From: Persicitalea jodogahamensis
GTDB taxonomy: Bacteria; Bacteroidota; Bacteroidia; Cytophagales; Spirosomataceae
DNA: 64,000 nt
Assembly: GCF_014651615.1 (NCBI RefSeq)
Contig: NZ_BMXF01000001.1
Location: 2,079,731-2,143,730, forward strand
Direction: 5' to 3'
In this document: piece after piece, positions 45,175 through 54,166 of the stretch
Numbering within the stretch: the first letter of the stretch is position 1
Layout: each line of letters begins with the position of its first letter
Notes under the pieces: generated by a model
Told to the model about the DNA's origin: nothing
Database searches by the model: none
What the model saw: the letters and a program-made list of their open reading frames with translations, nothing else
Translations under genes and position numbers: made by a program

Positions 45175-45738
45175 ATGATCGCTCAGGAGGCTATTTTAGG
45201 GGGGTATCATGCCCCGAATATTGGTTATGTGCGTAGGCTCTTCCTGCTGGATCGGGCCAACTGTGTGTCGGTGCTGGACCCGAGCAGGAACCCAGCGGCC
45301 GGCGCGACGCCGGGGCTGCTCCCGGTGGGCGGCCTGGCGGTGGCCCTGGGTGCCACCCTGTACCGCATGGATTTTCCGCCAAAAAGCTGCACGATGAGCT
45401 TTGGCTACGCGGGAATGATCACTACCGTCACGATCGAGTATGACTTGCCGGGCACGAACGTCGCCCTGTCCAATTTCTTTGCGACGGGCAAAAACAGGCA
45501 GTATGTGGTGTTGGTGGAAGACAACAATGGGCGCTGCTACGTGCTGGGGAACGAGGAGCGGGGGCTGCGGGTCGGGCTGACCCAGGCGGTGGCGGGAGTG
45601 GCCAATTCACGATTTACGCTCACGGCCAGGCTGAATGTACCCCCGTTTCAGCTCGTGGCGCCCAACGGTCTCGTCCTTGCGGAAGTACTGCCGGATTCGG
45701 ACTTTGGTATTGGCTTTTCACTCGACTTTAACGCCTAA
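45175..45738 (+). CDS. Phage structural/tail-associated hypothetical protein (187 aa)
   Basis: A beta-rich protein: LFLLDRANCVSVLDPSRN, CTMSFGYAGMITTVTIEYD, QYVVLVEDNNGRCYVLGNE. No known family. ATG at 45175 is chosen over a TTG further upstream. It is followed 12 bp later by a beta-helix-like tail protein, so it is probably part of the tail tip or baseplate. Confidence 0.5.
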   Translation: MIAQEAILGGYHAPNIGYVRRLFLLDRANCVSVLDPSRNPAAGATPGLLPVGGLAVALGATLYRMDFPPKSCTMSFGYAGMITTVTIEYDLPGTNVALSNFFATGKNRQYVVLVEDNNGRCYVLGNEERGLRVGLTQAVAGVANSRFTLTARLNVPPFQLVAPNGLVLAEVLPDSDFGIGFSLDFNA

Positions 45739-45750
45739 GTACTATTTCCG

Positions 45751-46815
45751 ATGCCTAATTTCAGTAGTCTGCAGCAATTTTTCGACAGCATCACAGCCCG
45801 GCTCAACAAGCCGAAACGGGGTGTAGGCGGCTCGGAGGGCGTGGTGAACGCCGATGTGCTGGAAGCCTTGAAGGATGTGGGGCGCTACGCCGATGACGTG
45901 AAGGCGTCCTCCGAAGCCCTGAACTCAGGTTTCGTGGCCCGCAGCCTGAATAATGTCGCGACGATTTACGTTCGCGGCGACACCGGGAATGATACCCGCA
46001 CGGGCGTTGATGACAACAGCACCGCTAGTGGGGCAGTAAAAACGCTCGCCAGGGCGATTGAACTTCACTCCGGAAAAACCCAGAAGCTGGCCATCAGGAT
46101 TCTGAGCGGGTTGGTGGAAGTAACCAGTGACCTGAGTGCTATCATTCCTGATCTTTCGATTTCGATTGCGAGTGGGGCCACGCTCAGATTCCGTAATCGC
46201 ACCAACCTGCTGGATACCAATAATGTGAATGTCGGCGGTGGGACGTACCGCTTGCTGTGCTTCTCCAATTCCGTCGCGATTCAGAACAATGGCTACCTGG
46301 AAATATTGGACCATGCGGCCTATACGGGCAGTGGCAACGTGTTCTACTACAATTTTGCCCAGGGCGCGATTTCGATCTGTAGTAACACGGATGCCATCGA
46401 TGGCATCGCCTTCCAGACCATTGCCTTCGCTAACGTTGGCAACGTGTATATAGGGAACTACTGTACGCTTTTCGCTTACGGGACGCATGGTACCAATGGC
46501 TACGGCTCGAAACTGGCGCGCTACAACCGCTCTGATTTTGGGGGTAGCGTCACGCTGGGCACCAACGCGAAGGAATCGGTATTGGAAACCGACAAGCTGC
46601 GGGAGACGCTGGTCTTCGAGGGCAATGGATCGGCGAAGTCGTTCAATATCCGGCGCACCTACGCCTTCCAGTTCGAGATGGTCTACAACGACGGCTGCAC
46701 GATTACGGTGCAGCCAGCCGCCAGTTGCCTGGCCAATGCCAACAACACGCTTACGTTTTCGGGGGCGGTCGGCAAGACTGTCACCGTTCGACTTACTTCT
46801 AACTTATCGATATAA
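45751..46815 (+). CDS. Phage tail protein, right-handed beta-helix-like
   Basis: A 354-residue protein with a helical N-terminal part (FDSITARLNKPKRGVGGSEG, ALKDVGRYADDVKASSEALN) and then a repeated short beta-strand pattern from about residue 75: IYVRGDTGNDTRTG, LAIRILSGLVEV, YLEILDHAAYTGSGNVFYY, VGNVYIGNYCTLFAYG. This fits a tailspike-like beta-helix domain that recognises the host surface. The end is beta-rich (TITVQPAASCLANANNTLTF). Its stop overlaps the next start. Confidence 0.6.
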   Translation: MPNFSSLQQFFDSITARLNKPKRGVGGSEGVVNADVLEALKDVGRYADDVKASSEALNSGFVARSLNNVATIYVRGDTGNDTRTGVDDNSTASGAVKTLARAIELHSGKTQKLAIRILSGLVEVTSDLSAIIPDLSISIASGATLRFRNRTNLLDTNNVNVGGGTYRLLCFSNSVAIQNNGYLEILDHAAYTGSGNVFYYNFAQGAISICSNTDAIDGIAFQTIAFANVGNVYIGNYCTLFAYGTHGTNGYGSKLARYNRSDFGGSVTLGTNAKESVLETDKLRETLVFEGNGSAKSFNIRRTYAFQFEMVYNDGCTITVQPAASCLANANNTLTFSGAVGKTVTVRLTSNLSI

Positions 46816-47168
46816 TGATACACGAAATTGAAGTGGCTGCCCATCCTGATTTTCCCGACTGCACCCACAAGGTGGCAGTTCTGGGCATCAATATCCTCTT
46901 GGACGGCCAGGAGGTGCAGCTGCGCACGGTCTCGACGATCTACCGGCCGGACGGCTCGGTGCATCGGCGTACGGAACCGAAGTACGTGCTGCTTCGGGCG
47001 ACGGATGAAAGCTTTGTTAACGCTCAGGGCGAGTTGGTGGAAGGCCCGGCCGATGGCACAGCGGTGTTCCCGCAGTTCCAGGCCATTTTCTCACAGGCCT
47101 GGCCGCTGCTGCTGCCCTTCGTGGAGCAGGGCGTGGCCAATGCCATGACCCAGGAGCGCTACCTATGA
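46815..47168 (+). CDS. Phage tail-region hypothetical protein (117 aa)
   Basis: Starts MIHEIEVAAHPDFPDCTHKV and is beta-rich, with VLGINILLDGQEVQLRTVST and RTEPKYVLLRATDESFVNAQ. The family is unknown. It overlaps the previous stop (TAATGATA) and the next start (ATGA), so it is part of a coupled tail operon. Confidence 0.55.
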   Translation: MIHEIEVAAHPDFPDCTHKVAVLGINILLDGQEVQLRTVSTIYRPDGSVHRRTEPKYVLLRATDESFVNAQGELVEGPADGTAVFPQFQAIFSQAWPLLLPFVEQGVANAMTQERYL

Positions 47169-47605
47169 CCCAGTGGCCTGACATCAACATCCGTAAGACG
47201 CGCCCGGGGGAGGGCAATCCCAGGAAAACGGATCAGTTCATCACCACCGAGGATTTCGAGTACCACCATCCCCTGGTGGGTAAGAGGGTGGTGCCGGCCG
47301 GCTTCGTGACGGATGGGCTGTCGGTGCCGCAGCTGTTCTGGGCGATCATCCCGCCGCATGGCATTGGCTTTGCGGCGGCGGTTGTGCATGACGACTGCTA
47401 CGTCAACCAGGTGGGGGTGATGCCCAACGGCACTTTCTTTTACGAGGCTCGCCGGATCGCCGACTACATGTTTTATGAGTACCTGCTGCTGCTGGGCATG
47501 CCGCTGTGGGAGGCTCAGCTGGCCTTTTTCATGGTCTCGAAATTCGGGGCGAAGGCTTTCAGGCGGTACCGCAAGCCGGTGGATGTGTGGGCATTGATAG
47601 ACTGA
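47165..47605 (+). CDS. DUF1353 family phage protein
   Basis: A 146-residue protein with the DUF1353 signature VVPAGFVTDGLSVPQLFWAI, followed by AAAVVHDDCYVNQ, where the conserved His-Asp lies. The C-terminal helix is YYEYLLLL-like followed by a basic end. DUF1353 proteins are common in tailed phages, often near tail or lysis genes, and their biochemical role is not known. It overlaps the preceding gene by four bases. Confidence 0.75.
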   Translation: MTQWPDINIRKTRPGEGNPRKTDQFITTEDFEYHHPLVGKRVVPAGFVTDGLSVPQLFWAIIPPHGIGFAAAVVHDDCYVNQVGVMPNGTFFYEARRIADYMFYEYLLLLGMPLWEAQLAFFMVSKFGAKAFRRYRKPVDVWALID

Positions 47606-47607
47606 CG

Positions 47608-47937
47608 ATGGTATACCAAAGCAAAAATCTTAGAAAAGACCTGCGGGTGCGGCGGGGCGACACCTTCGAGGAGAACTTGGAAGTGATCGGCGACTTCATC
47701 CTGCCTATCGCCCAGGCAAAGATGCAAGTGCGCAAATATGGCTCAGACTTTCGGGTAGCCTTCGAGCCTGATGTTTACATTGACGGGCGGGACATCCTGT
47801 TTTCTAAATCCGCAGGAGCCACTAAATCATTGGTTCCAGGCTCCTACGTGTATGATGTGGAAGTTACAGATGGCGAAGGCGACACGACCACCATCCGGGA
47901 AGGAAAGTTCGAAGTAATCCAAGACGTTAGCAGATAG
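47608..47937 (+). CDS. BppU-like baseplate/tail domain protein (109 aa)
   Basis: A beta-sandwich pattern: LRVRRGDTFEENLEVIGDFI, AKMQVRKYGSDFRVAF, GSYVYDVEVTDGEGDTTTIREGKFEV. The RRGDTFxxxL opening and the closing GxFEV strand are typical of small phage baseplate or tail-fibre attachment domains. It has no tag or signal. It lies three bases after DUF1353 and four before the fibre gene. Confidence 0.55.
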   Translation: MVYQSKNLRKDLRVRRGDTFEENLEVIGDFILPIAQAKMQVRKYGSDFRVAFEPDVYIDGRDILFSKSAGATKSLVPGSYVYDVEVTDGEGDTTTIREGKFEVIQDVSR

Positions 47938-47941
47938 GCCA

Positions 47942-49009
47942 ATGGCAGAGCAAATAGAAGTATTGGGCAAGGGGCCGCGCGGTCCGAAGGGCTGGACGCC
48001 CGTCCTGTTGCCGGTGACCGATGGTGCGCGCAAGCTCGTACGGGTTTCCGATTGGACGGGCGGGCAAGAACCCAAGCCGGCAGCGGGCTACCTGGGAGCG
48101 GCTGGGCTGGTGGAAGACATTGCGGACGCTACGGATTTCGCCGGGCGTGGCCTGGTGAGCGTGGAGCAGGGTAATGATGCCGACCTGATCTACACCTATA
48201 CGGACGGTACGACTGAGACTATCCCGGCCTATTTCGCCGACGTGCTGGCCAAGGCCCAGGAGGTGGACACCAACACGCTGGCGGTTTCGCAGATGCTGGG
48301 CATGGTGGAGACCAAACGGGAAGAAGTGGCTCAGAACACGGTGACGGTCAGCGACGCCCGCCAGGACGTGGAAAACCGGCAAGGGCTAATCAGCCTGGAC
48401 ACGCTGGCGGTTTCGCAGATGCTGAGCATGGTGGAGACCAAGCGGCAAGAAGTGGCTCAGAACACGGTGACGGTCAGCGACGCCCGCCAGGACATGGAAG
48501 ACCGGCAGTCTCTTGTCAGCCAGGATACCATTGCGGTTTCGCAGATGCTGAGCATGGTGGAGACCAAACGGGACCAGGTAGCGCAGAATACGGTGACGGT
48601 CAGCAACGCCCGCCAGGATGTGGAGACTCGGCAGACCCAGATCGGGCAGACCAAGGTGCTGATCGATGCGGCCCTGGCCGCTGCCCTGGCGGCGGGTTGG
48701 TTCCCAATCATCACCGAGACAACAGCGGCGCGGGTGCTGGCGCTAACCGATGCCGGGCGTGAGATCCGCTGCACCTTCGCCGGAGCCGTGAGCATCACCG
48801 TACCGCCGGCCAGTTCGGTGGCCTGGGCCGACCATACCGAGATCGTGCTGGTGCAGGCCGGGGCCGGCCAGGTGACGATCGTGCCGGGCGCGGGCGTGAC
48901 GATCAACAGCAGTGAGACGCTAAAATCTGCCAAGCAGTATGCTTATCTGGGACTGAAGCGCGTTGCCGCCAATGTATGGGATCTTACGGGTGAAAGACAA
49001 ATCGCATGA
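47942..49009 (+). CDS. Tail fibre protein with three 42-residue repeats
   Basis: A 355-residue protein. The N-terminal domain (GPRGPKGWTPVLLPVTDGAR, VSDWTGGQEPKPAAGYLG) matches the attachment end of tail fibres. Residues about 112-237 are three copies of a 42-residue unit beginning TLAVSQML and containing MVETKRxEVAQNTVTVSDARQD. 42 is six heptads, so this is a trimeric coiled-coil shaft. The C-terminal part (ITETTAARVLALTDAGREIRC, VTIVPGAGVTINSS) is a receptor-binding jelly roll. It overlaps the next gene by four bases. Confidence 0.7.
   Translation: MAEQIEVLGKGPRGPKGWTPVLLPVTDGARKLVRVSDWTGGQEPKPAAGYLGAAGLVEDIADATDFAGRGLVSVEQGNDADLIYTYTDGTTETIPAYFADVLAKAQEVDTNTLAVSQMLGMVETKREEVAQNTVTVSDARQDVENRQGLISLDTLAVSQMLSMVETKRQEVAQNTVTVSDARQDMEDRQSLVSQDTIAVSQMLSMVETKRDQVAQNTVTVSNARQDVETRQTQIGQTKVLIDAALAAALAAGWFPIITETTAARVLALTDAGREIRCTFAGAVSITVPPASSVAWADHTEIVLVQAGAGQVTIVPGAGVTINSSETLKSAKQYAYLGLKRVAANVWDLTGERQIA
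48275..48652 (+). repeat. Three tandem 126-bp repeats in the fibre gene
   Basis: Copies at 48275-48400, 48401-48526 and 48527-48652, all in frame, each 126 bp (42 codons). The third is somewhat diverged. Such repeats change copy number by recombination and would alter fibre length in steps of six heptads. Confidence 0.85.
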
Positions 49010-50169
49010 GTTTCTTAACCGCCGCCGTCCAGAGTGCCAGGGGCATTCAACCCACGCTTAGGCTCGACTTCACGAAGGAGGGGCCACTTGATCCGCGCAT
49101 CACTTTTGCGCGTTCGGGCGTGGCTACGTGCGTGAATAATGCCGGACTTATCGAAACTGTCGGGGACAACGTGCCGAGATTCGACCACGACCCAATAACG
49201 TTGAAATTGAAAGGACTTCTGTTTGAGGAAGGAAGAACCAACGCGCACCTGGGTAGTGCCTCAATGAATGGGTATTTCTTTACAAGTCCGGGAACGGGAG
49301 ACCAGACGAGTTCTAACTATGGTTTATTCGCGGACGGGCAGATGACCATGAAGCGGATACAAACCGGAGGGGCCTACCGGACCCTGCGACGCGTGAGTTC
49401 GGAGACGGGAATCGACCAAACCGGCAGCCAGTACTGCATTTCGTACTTCTACCGGGTACGCAGTGGCTCAATCTATACCGTAGCGGCCCGCGCTGGTACG
49501 GGTGCTAGTCCTACCGACCTCGGACCACACGGCCCCGAGGGATTGCGCAGGGCCTATGTGGTGATCAACTCAGGCACCAACGCATCGGCATTCATCGACA
49601 TAGGCTTCACCAACAACGCCGACATTGATATTGGCGGCATACAGGTGGAAAAAGGTGCGACCTTCCCAACGTCTTACATTCCCACAGCCGGTGCCGCCGT
49701 GACGCGGGGCCATGTATACATGGAGATCAATGGGGCCAACTTTTCAAGCTGGTACAATCCCAACGAAGGCACTTTTCTGTGCGAATTCACCAAAACCAAT
49801 GGGTCGTCCTCCCGCGTGTTGACCTTCAACAGTTCGACAACCCACGTGATTCTTGGTGCCAACTTTTCGCCCGATGGGTACGGCCTAAGTTCAATGGGTG
49901 CGGGGCTGTATGGGACGGGCCTAGGGATCACCAGGCCCTCGGGCCAGTACTGCAAGGTGGCGACAGCGTATCGCTCAGACGGCAATTTTTCCAGCGTGGA
50001 TGGCGGTGGAGCCATCCCCACTGGTATCGACAACTTCCACGGCACGACCAGCCAATTGAAGTTTGGCCCCTTACAGGGCACCAACTATTTCAATGGCTAT
50101 ATCCGTAAAGTAACCTATTTCCCGAAGGCTCTATCGGCACTCCAACTCCAAAACCTGACCGCTGTATGA
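49006..50169 (+). CDS. Phage receptor-binding/tail protein with LamG-like fold
   Basis: A 387-residue protein. The N-terminal motif DPRITFARSGVATCVNNAGL, then NVPRFDHDP and GLLFEEGRTN, is a well-known phage tail head-binding pattern. The middle has YCISYFYRVRSGSIYTVAAR and the C-terminal half has a jelly-roll region (FSSWYNPNEGTFLCEFTKTN, SQLKFGPLQGTNYFNGYIRKV) typical of LamG-like adhesins. It is likely a second host-recognition protein. Confidence 0.65.
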   Translation: MSFLTAAVQSARGIQPTLRLDFTKEGPLDPRITFARSGVATCVNNAGLIETVGDNVPRFDHDPITLKLKGLLFEEGRTNAHLGSASMNGYFFTSPGTGDQTSSNYGLFADGQMTMKRIQTGGAYRTLRRVSSETGIDQTGSQYCISYFYRVRSGSIYTVAARAGTGASPTDLGPHGPEGLRRAYVVINSGTNASAFIDIGFTNNADIDIGGIQVEKGATFPTSYIPTAGAAVTRGHVYMEINGANFSSWYNPNEGTFLCEFTKTNGSSSRVLTFNSSTTHVILGANFSPDGYGLSSMGAGLYGTGLGITRPSGQYCKVATAYRSDGNFSSVDGGGAIPTGIDNFHGTTSQLKFGPLQGTNYFNGYIRKVTYFPKALSALQLQNLTAV

Positions 50170-50669
50170 GAACGCTGCTATTTGATACGGAAACAAAGCT
50201 GGCCGGCGAAATGCGGTACGGGCGCTACCTGGTCGATGGACAGCCGGGGCCGCTTCCTGATTACCTGGTCGAACTGACGGTCATACAACTTGACGCGCCC
50301 GAACCGGAAGAAAACGAGGTGGTAGAAATCGCGGATCCGGTAGCTGATATCGAAAATGGACAATACCTACTAGGCTGGACGGTCCGGCCGATGAATGAAG
50401 CGGAACTGGCGGCGCTAAATCCTATACCCGACGAAGTGGCGGCGTGGCGGTTGCGCGTGGTGGTGGAACGGGCGGGACTAAAACCCGTTATTGACGCCGT
50501 AATCGCTTCCCTGGATCCAGATAATCAGATGGTAGCAAAGGAAGCCTATTACGGCGGAACGACCGTCCGGCGCGATAGCCCGCTTCTGGACGCCGTGATT
50601 CAGGTCGCACAGCTTACGACTGAGCAGAAAAACGGGCTTTTTATTCAGGCGGCGAATTTGCCCGGTTGA
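50166..50669 (+). CDS. Tail fibre-associated protein, possible chaperone (167 aa)
   Basis: Starts at the ATGA overlap with the receptor-binding gene and encodes an acidic protein: LVDGQPGPLPDYLVELTVIQ, LLGWTVRPMNEAELA, AQLTTEQKNGLFIQAANLPG. Phage tail-fibre assembly proteins commonly follow a fibre gene with this overlap and size; here the match is only positional. A terminator follows. Confidence 0.45.
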   Translation: MRTLLFDTETKLAGEMRYGRYLVDGQPGPLPDYLVELTVIQLDAPEPEENEVVEIADPVADIENGQYLLGWTVRPMNEAELAALNPIPDEVAAWRLRVVVERAGLKPVIDAVIASLDPDNQMVAKEAYYGGTTVRRDSPLLDAVIQVAQLTTEQKNGLFIQAANLPG

Positions 50670-50711
50670 TCGTGGAAAGCTTTTGTAGTTTCTAATCCTC
50701 AAATAATAAAT

Positions 50712-50733
50712 CCGGCTGCTGCCGGTTTTTTTT
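50712..50733 (+). terminator. Terminator after the tail fibre block
   Basis: Stem CCGGC/GCCGG with a TGCT loop and eight T. It ends the fibre operon before the head genes. Confidence 0.7.
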
Positions 50734-50792
50734 GTCCTACTCCCTTCCTTCCGCTTTCACTTAGTTCGTACCAGGTTAATCCAGCACGACGA

Positions 50793-51683
50793 ATGCTTCA
50801 CAGATTTTTTAATGGGCCCTGGGCCATTGAGCCTCGGTTGCACGACCGACTAGCACCGCTTGTGGTTCAGGGCAAAGTCGATTTGACGGCGGCTAAGCTG
50901 GCACGCGACCGGAAGTCACCCAGGGTGGTCTTCGGCAGTGGGACTGCCCCGTCCGCTCAGACTGACAAGAAGGCTCAGACTGACAGAGTAAAAGCTGCGG
51001 TTGGGGCTGCTCAGGCGGCCAGCAGCAAACCCAAATACGTCCCCGTCATTTCGATTATTGGCACCATGACCCGCTACGGGGATATGTGCAGCTACGGGAC
51101 GGAGGACATTGCCGACTGGATATTGGAAGCGGAAAGCCGGGACGACGTGGCCGGGATGGTGCTGGAGATCGACTCGGGCGGTGGCGAGGTGAATGGTACC
51201 GAGCTGCTGGCCGAAGTGGTGCGGCAATGCACCAAGCCCGTGGTGGCCTACGTGACCGGGATGGCCGCCAGTGCGGCCTACTGGGTGGCGGCTGCTACGG
51301 ACTGGATCGTGATGGAAAGCGCGACGGCTTCGGAGGTTGGCTCCATCGGGGTGCTGGCCATGCACGTGGATATGTCGAAGGCGCTGGAAAAGCAGGGGAT
51401 GAAGGTGACGATCATCCGGGCAGAAGGCTCGGAGAATAAGGCGCTTTTCAACTCCGTGGAACCGCTCGATGCCAAACTCATCAAAGCCGTGCAAAGTGAG
51501 ATGAATCCGATGCGGGACGCCTTCGAGGCGTCGGTACGGGCGGATCGTCCGGGCATTTCTGATGCAGTCTTCGAGACGAAGGGTGGGATGTTCAACGCCA
51601 GGGCTGCCGTGGAGAACGGCATGGCGGATGAGATCGGCTACCTGGGTAATGCCGTGGCGAAAGTGATGGAGCTGGCGGCTTAG
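50793..51683 (+). CDS. S49 family (SppA-like) capsid maturation protease
   Basis: A 296-residue protein of the lambda gpC type. The SppA core is VLEIDSGGGEVNGTELLAEV, VAYVTGMAASAAYWVAAATD with the catalytic Ser, and ASEVGSIGVLAMHVDMSKAL. A longer helical C-terminal part follows (EPLDAKLIKAVQSEMNPMRD). In tailed phages this protease cleaves scaffold and capsid proteins during head maturation, consistent with the acidic scaffold-like gene and capsid-like gene following. Confidence 0.8.
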   Translation: MLHRFFNGPWAIEPRLHDRLAPLVVQGKVDLTAAKLARDRKSPRVVFGSGTAPSAQTDKKAQTDRVKAAVGAAQAASSKPKYVPVISIIGTMTRYGDMCSYGTEDIADWILEAESRDDVAGMVLEIDSGGGEVNGTELLAEVVRQCTKPVVAYVTGMAASAAYWVAAATDWIVMESATASEVGSIGVLAMHVDMSKALEKQGMKVTIIRAEGSENKALFNSVEPLDAKLIKAVQSEMNPMRDAFEASVRADRPGISDAVFETKGGMFNARAAVENGMADEIGYLGNAVAKVMELAA

Positions 51684-51772
51684 CCCTTCGACTGGTTCGC
51701 CAGCCCGGTCCGCTCAGGCGGGGCGGCCCGTGCCGTGACAAATTAGCAACCTTAAATTTTTAACCAATAACG

Positions 51773-52258
51773 ATGGATTTACAACGCAAGACTTTGGGCC
51801 AGTTGATGGTAAGCGCCCTGGGCTTCGGTAAGAGTGCCGATGCTGCGAAAGCCGACGTAGAAGCCGATCAGGAGCAGGAAGCTGCCGATGAAGAAGGCGT
51901 CGATGATGATGGTGATGACGATGATCAGGCCGATGATGGCGACGAAGCGGAGCAGGAAGAAGCGCATAAAAAAAAGGCTACTGCTGCTGCCAAAACGAAG
52001 GCAGCAGCCGGGACGGTGACCCTGACGCTTGCGGACTACAACGCCCTGAAAGCGGAAGCTGGCCAGGTGAAGGCTTTGAAGGCTTCAAATACTTCTTTGA
52101 AGACTAAGGCCGCTGCCTGGGATGCTCACCAGAAAGCGATCGGCGGCGTGAGTGCCAAGGCCGACACGACTAACGAAGCTCCCGAGACCGAGGAGAACGC
52201 CGAAGCCAAAGAAATGAAGCGCCTGAGCGAACGCTACAAGGGGATGCTCCCCGAATAA
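51773..52258 (+). CDS. Scaffold-like acidic phage protein (161 aa)
   Basis: Highly acidic with DDDGDDDDQADDGDEAEQEE near residue 45 and coiled-coil-forming sequences (YNALKAEAGQVKALKASNTS). It ends MKRLSERYKGMLPE. Such charged, low-complexity proteins between protease and capsid genes are normally scaffolding proteins. No other family evidence. Confidence 0.55.
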   Translation: MDLQRKTLGQLMVSALGFGKSADAAKADVEADQEQEAADEEGVDDDGDDDDQADDGDEAEQEEAHKKKATAAAKTKAAAGTVTLTLADYNALKAEAGQVKALKASNTSLKTKAAAWDAHQKAIGGVSAKADTTNEAPETEENAEAKEMKRLSERYKGMLPE

Positions 52259-52297
52259 GTTTAACCGAATCGTATCACCCTTTTAATTTTTTAGAAA

Positions 52298-53302
52298 ATG
52301 GCAAGTAATGTAGTGGACGTTTCGGCGCTGTCGGAATTCCTAACGAAAGACCGTAAGGACTACGGCAAGATCTTCGGACTGAAGATGGCGGACGGCTTTG
52401 CCGCCAAGCAGGATTTTGTGCGCCTGGGCATCAATGAGGAAATCTCGCTGGTGCGCGATGAGCTGGACAACCTGACCCAGCCGGGCCGGACGGGCAGCAC
52501 TAATTTCTCGACGACGTTCATCCGCCAGAAGGAGCGCATCGGTAAGCTGAAGCCCGCGAAGGTGGACCTGAAGCTGACCGAAGAAGAGCTTTACAAACTA
52601 CGCGTGTCGTACATCGGCCAGCGTGAGCCAGGTAATCCGCGCGATATCAACAGTCTGCCCGGACGCAACTACCTGATGAACCGCGTGATGATGGGCATCG
52701 GCAAGGAGATCAACCGGGCGATCTTCAAAGGCGTGGAAAACCGCGCTACCGGCGTGCAGGGAGGTCTGAACCTGTTCGACGGTCTGGACTTCAAACTCAC
52801 GGCCGGCTACACGACGGTCGCCAACGGTGGGGTAGGGGACATTCCCGCTGGTAACAAGGTGGCCAACCCCGCGGCTTCGGTCACTGAAGCGAACATCCTG
52901 GGCGAATTGAAAAAGATGGTAGAGCTTATTTACAGCTCGGAGACGCTGATTGAGTATCGGGACGAAGATGCTTCGCTGTTTATTCCGCCCATCTGGTACC
53001 AGTTCATGGTGAATGCCCTGGATTCGGCGCTGAGCAACGGCTCGCAGGTGGTGAGCAAGAAAGGTGACAACTACGTGTTTAACCTGTTGCCCAACACGGT
53101 GATCAAGCCCCGCACGTACATGATCGGCATCAGCAACATGATCTGGTCGCCGAATGGTAACTTCTTCTGGCTGCACCAGGACGTCGATACGGACATTCCC
53201 CGCATCAAGTTCCAGGAGGTGGATCGTGACATCAAGATCCTGATCGACTTCGAGTGTAACGTGGATTACGCGGACGGTCGGGTGATCGTGCTCTATAAGT
53301 AG
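52298..53302 (+). CDS. Major capsid protein-like (334 aa)
   Basis: Encodes FGLKMADGFAAKQDFVRLGI, EEISLVRDELDNLTQPGRTG, and later LLPNTVIKPRTYMIGISNMI and VDYADGRVIVLYK. It has the length and central position of a major capsid protein and follows a maturation protease and acidic scaffold gene. No diagnostic motif confirms the HK97 fold by eye. It should be among the most abundant virion proteins. Confidence 0.55.
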   Translation: MASNVVDVSALSEFLTKDRKDYGKIFGLKMADGFAAKQDFVRLGINEEISLVRDELDNLTQPGRTGSTNFSTTFIRQKERIGKLKPAKVDLKLTEEELYKLRVSYIGQREPGNPRDINSLPGRNYLMNRVMMGIGKEINRAIFKGVENRATGVQGGLNLFDGLDFKLTAGYTTVANGGVGDIPAGNKVANPAASVTEANILGELKKMVELIYSSETLIEYRDEDASLFIPPIWYQFMVNALDSALSNGSQVVSKKGDNYVFNLLPNTVIKPRTYMIGISNMIWSPNGNFFWLHQDVDTDIPRIKFQEVDRDIKILIDFECNVDYADGRVIVLYK

Positions 53303-53379
53303 ACTTTTATTTGGGGGCGATAGTCTGGCGAAAGCCCGGATCGTCCCCAATTTTCATTCATTTTTTATCATTCAATACT

Positions 53380-53955
53380 ATGCCTGGTAAATTCAAAAAT
53401 CTGAGCTACGTGGCTCGTGGGGCAAGCAACCTGGGGGGAATTGCCCGTTTGGTGGGCTTTGCCGAAAGCGACTTTAACGGTGGCACTGGCTGGCCCAAAC
53501 GGGAGGACACCGTCACGGGTGAAGTGACCGTAGTGCCGCCCCTGAAAGCAACGGTGGTAGGGGCGGAATTCACGTTCGACCACGGTACCTGCCGGGTCAA
53601 ATCCTCGAAGAAAGGCGCTCTGGGATACCAGAGCCACGATCACGAGGTGGAAGCGAAGTTTGCGGGGGTGTCGAAGGAGTCGATGCTGGCCCTGGATGCT
53701 TTCTTTAACGAGGGTGGCGTGATCGTGGCCTACTACAAGAACGGCAATCGCCGGGTATTTGGGGCGAGCTGGAACCCGCTGGTAATTGAGGAGTCGGACG
53801 ACTCCGGGGCGAAAGGCGGCGATCAGAACTCGATCAGCTTCAAGGCGAAGGCGATGGACCTGAATTTCCACGCGCCTTTCCTGGCCACTTCGGTGGTGCT
53901 GCCCACAGATGCTACGGCAGTGAAGGCGATGCCTTTCACGGTACCTGTGGCTTAA
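53380..53955 (+). CDS. Tail tube-like or decoration protein (191 aa)
   Basis: A beta-rich protein: YVARGASNLGGIARLVGFAE, GAEFTFDHGTCRVKSSKKGA, VIVAYYKNGNRRVFGASWNP, SFKAKAMDLNFHAPFLATSV. No known family, but its position after the capsid-like gene and its beta pattern fit a tail tube or head decoration protein. ATG at 53380 is preferred over an ATG 23 codons upstream that falls in the untranslated region. Confidence 0.45.
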   Translation: MPGKFKNLSYVARGASNLGGIARLVGFAESDFNGGTGWPKREDTVTGEVTVVPPLKATVVGAEFTFDHGTCRVKSSKKGALGYQSHDHEVEAKFAGVSKESMLALDAFFNEGGVIVAYYKNGNRRVFGASWNPLVIEESDDSGAKGGDQNSISFKAKAMDLNFHAPFLATSVVLPTDATAVKAMPFTVPVA

Positions 53956-53968
53956 CCTGACCAATCGG

Positions 53969-54166
53969 ATGAGCAAGAAAAAAGAGTGGCGTGTCCTGCC
54001 GGATTATGACGGCAGGGTCACGCTGGAACAAGAAGAAACTGGTGTAGTGCTTTCGAACTCGCTTTCACAGGAGGTTCTGGCTGACTTGGCTAAGAATCCG
54101 ATAGCCGCGGGATTCATGGAGCGGACGACCGTAAACGATACTGCAGATGTCAAAGACAAAAATTAA
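53969..54166 (+). CDS. Small phage virion-assembly protein (65 aa)
   Basis: Starts MSKKKEWRVLPDYDGRVTL and ends NDTADVKDKN. No family recognised; acid-basic, likely a head-tail connector or chaperone by position. It overlaps the next gene by 20 nt in another frame. Confidence 0.4.
   Translation: MSKKKEWRVLPDYDGRVTLEQEETGVVLSNSLSQEVLADLAKNPIAAGFMERTTVNDTADVKDKN

Noticed and set aside
48275-48652. Regular repeats as a possible CRISPR array
   Set aside because: Units are 126 bp, directly adjacent and in frame within a fibre gene, with no spacers.
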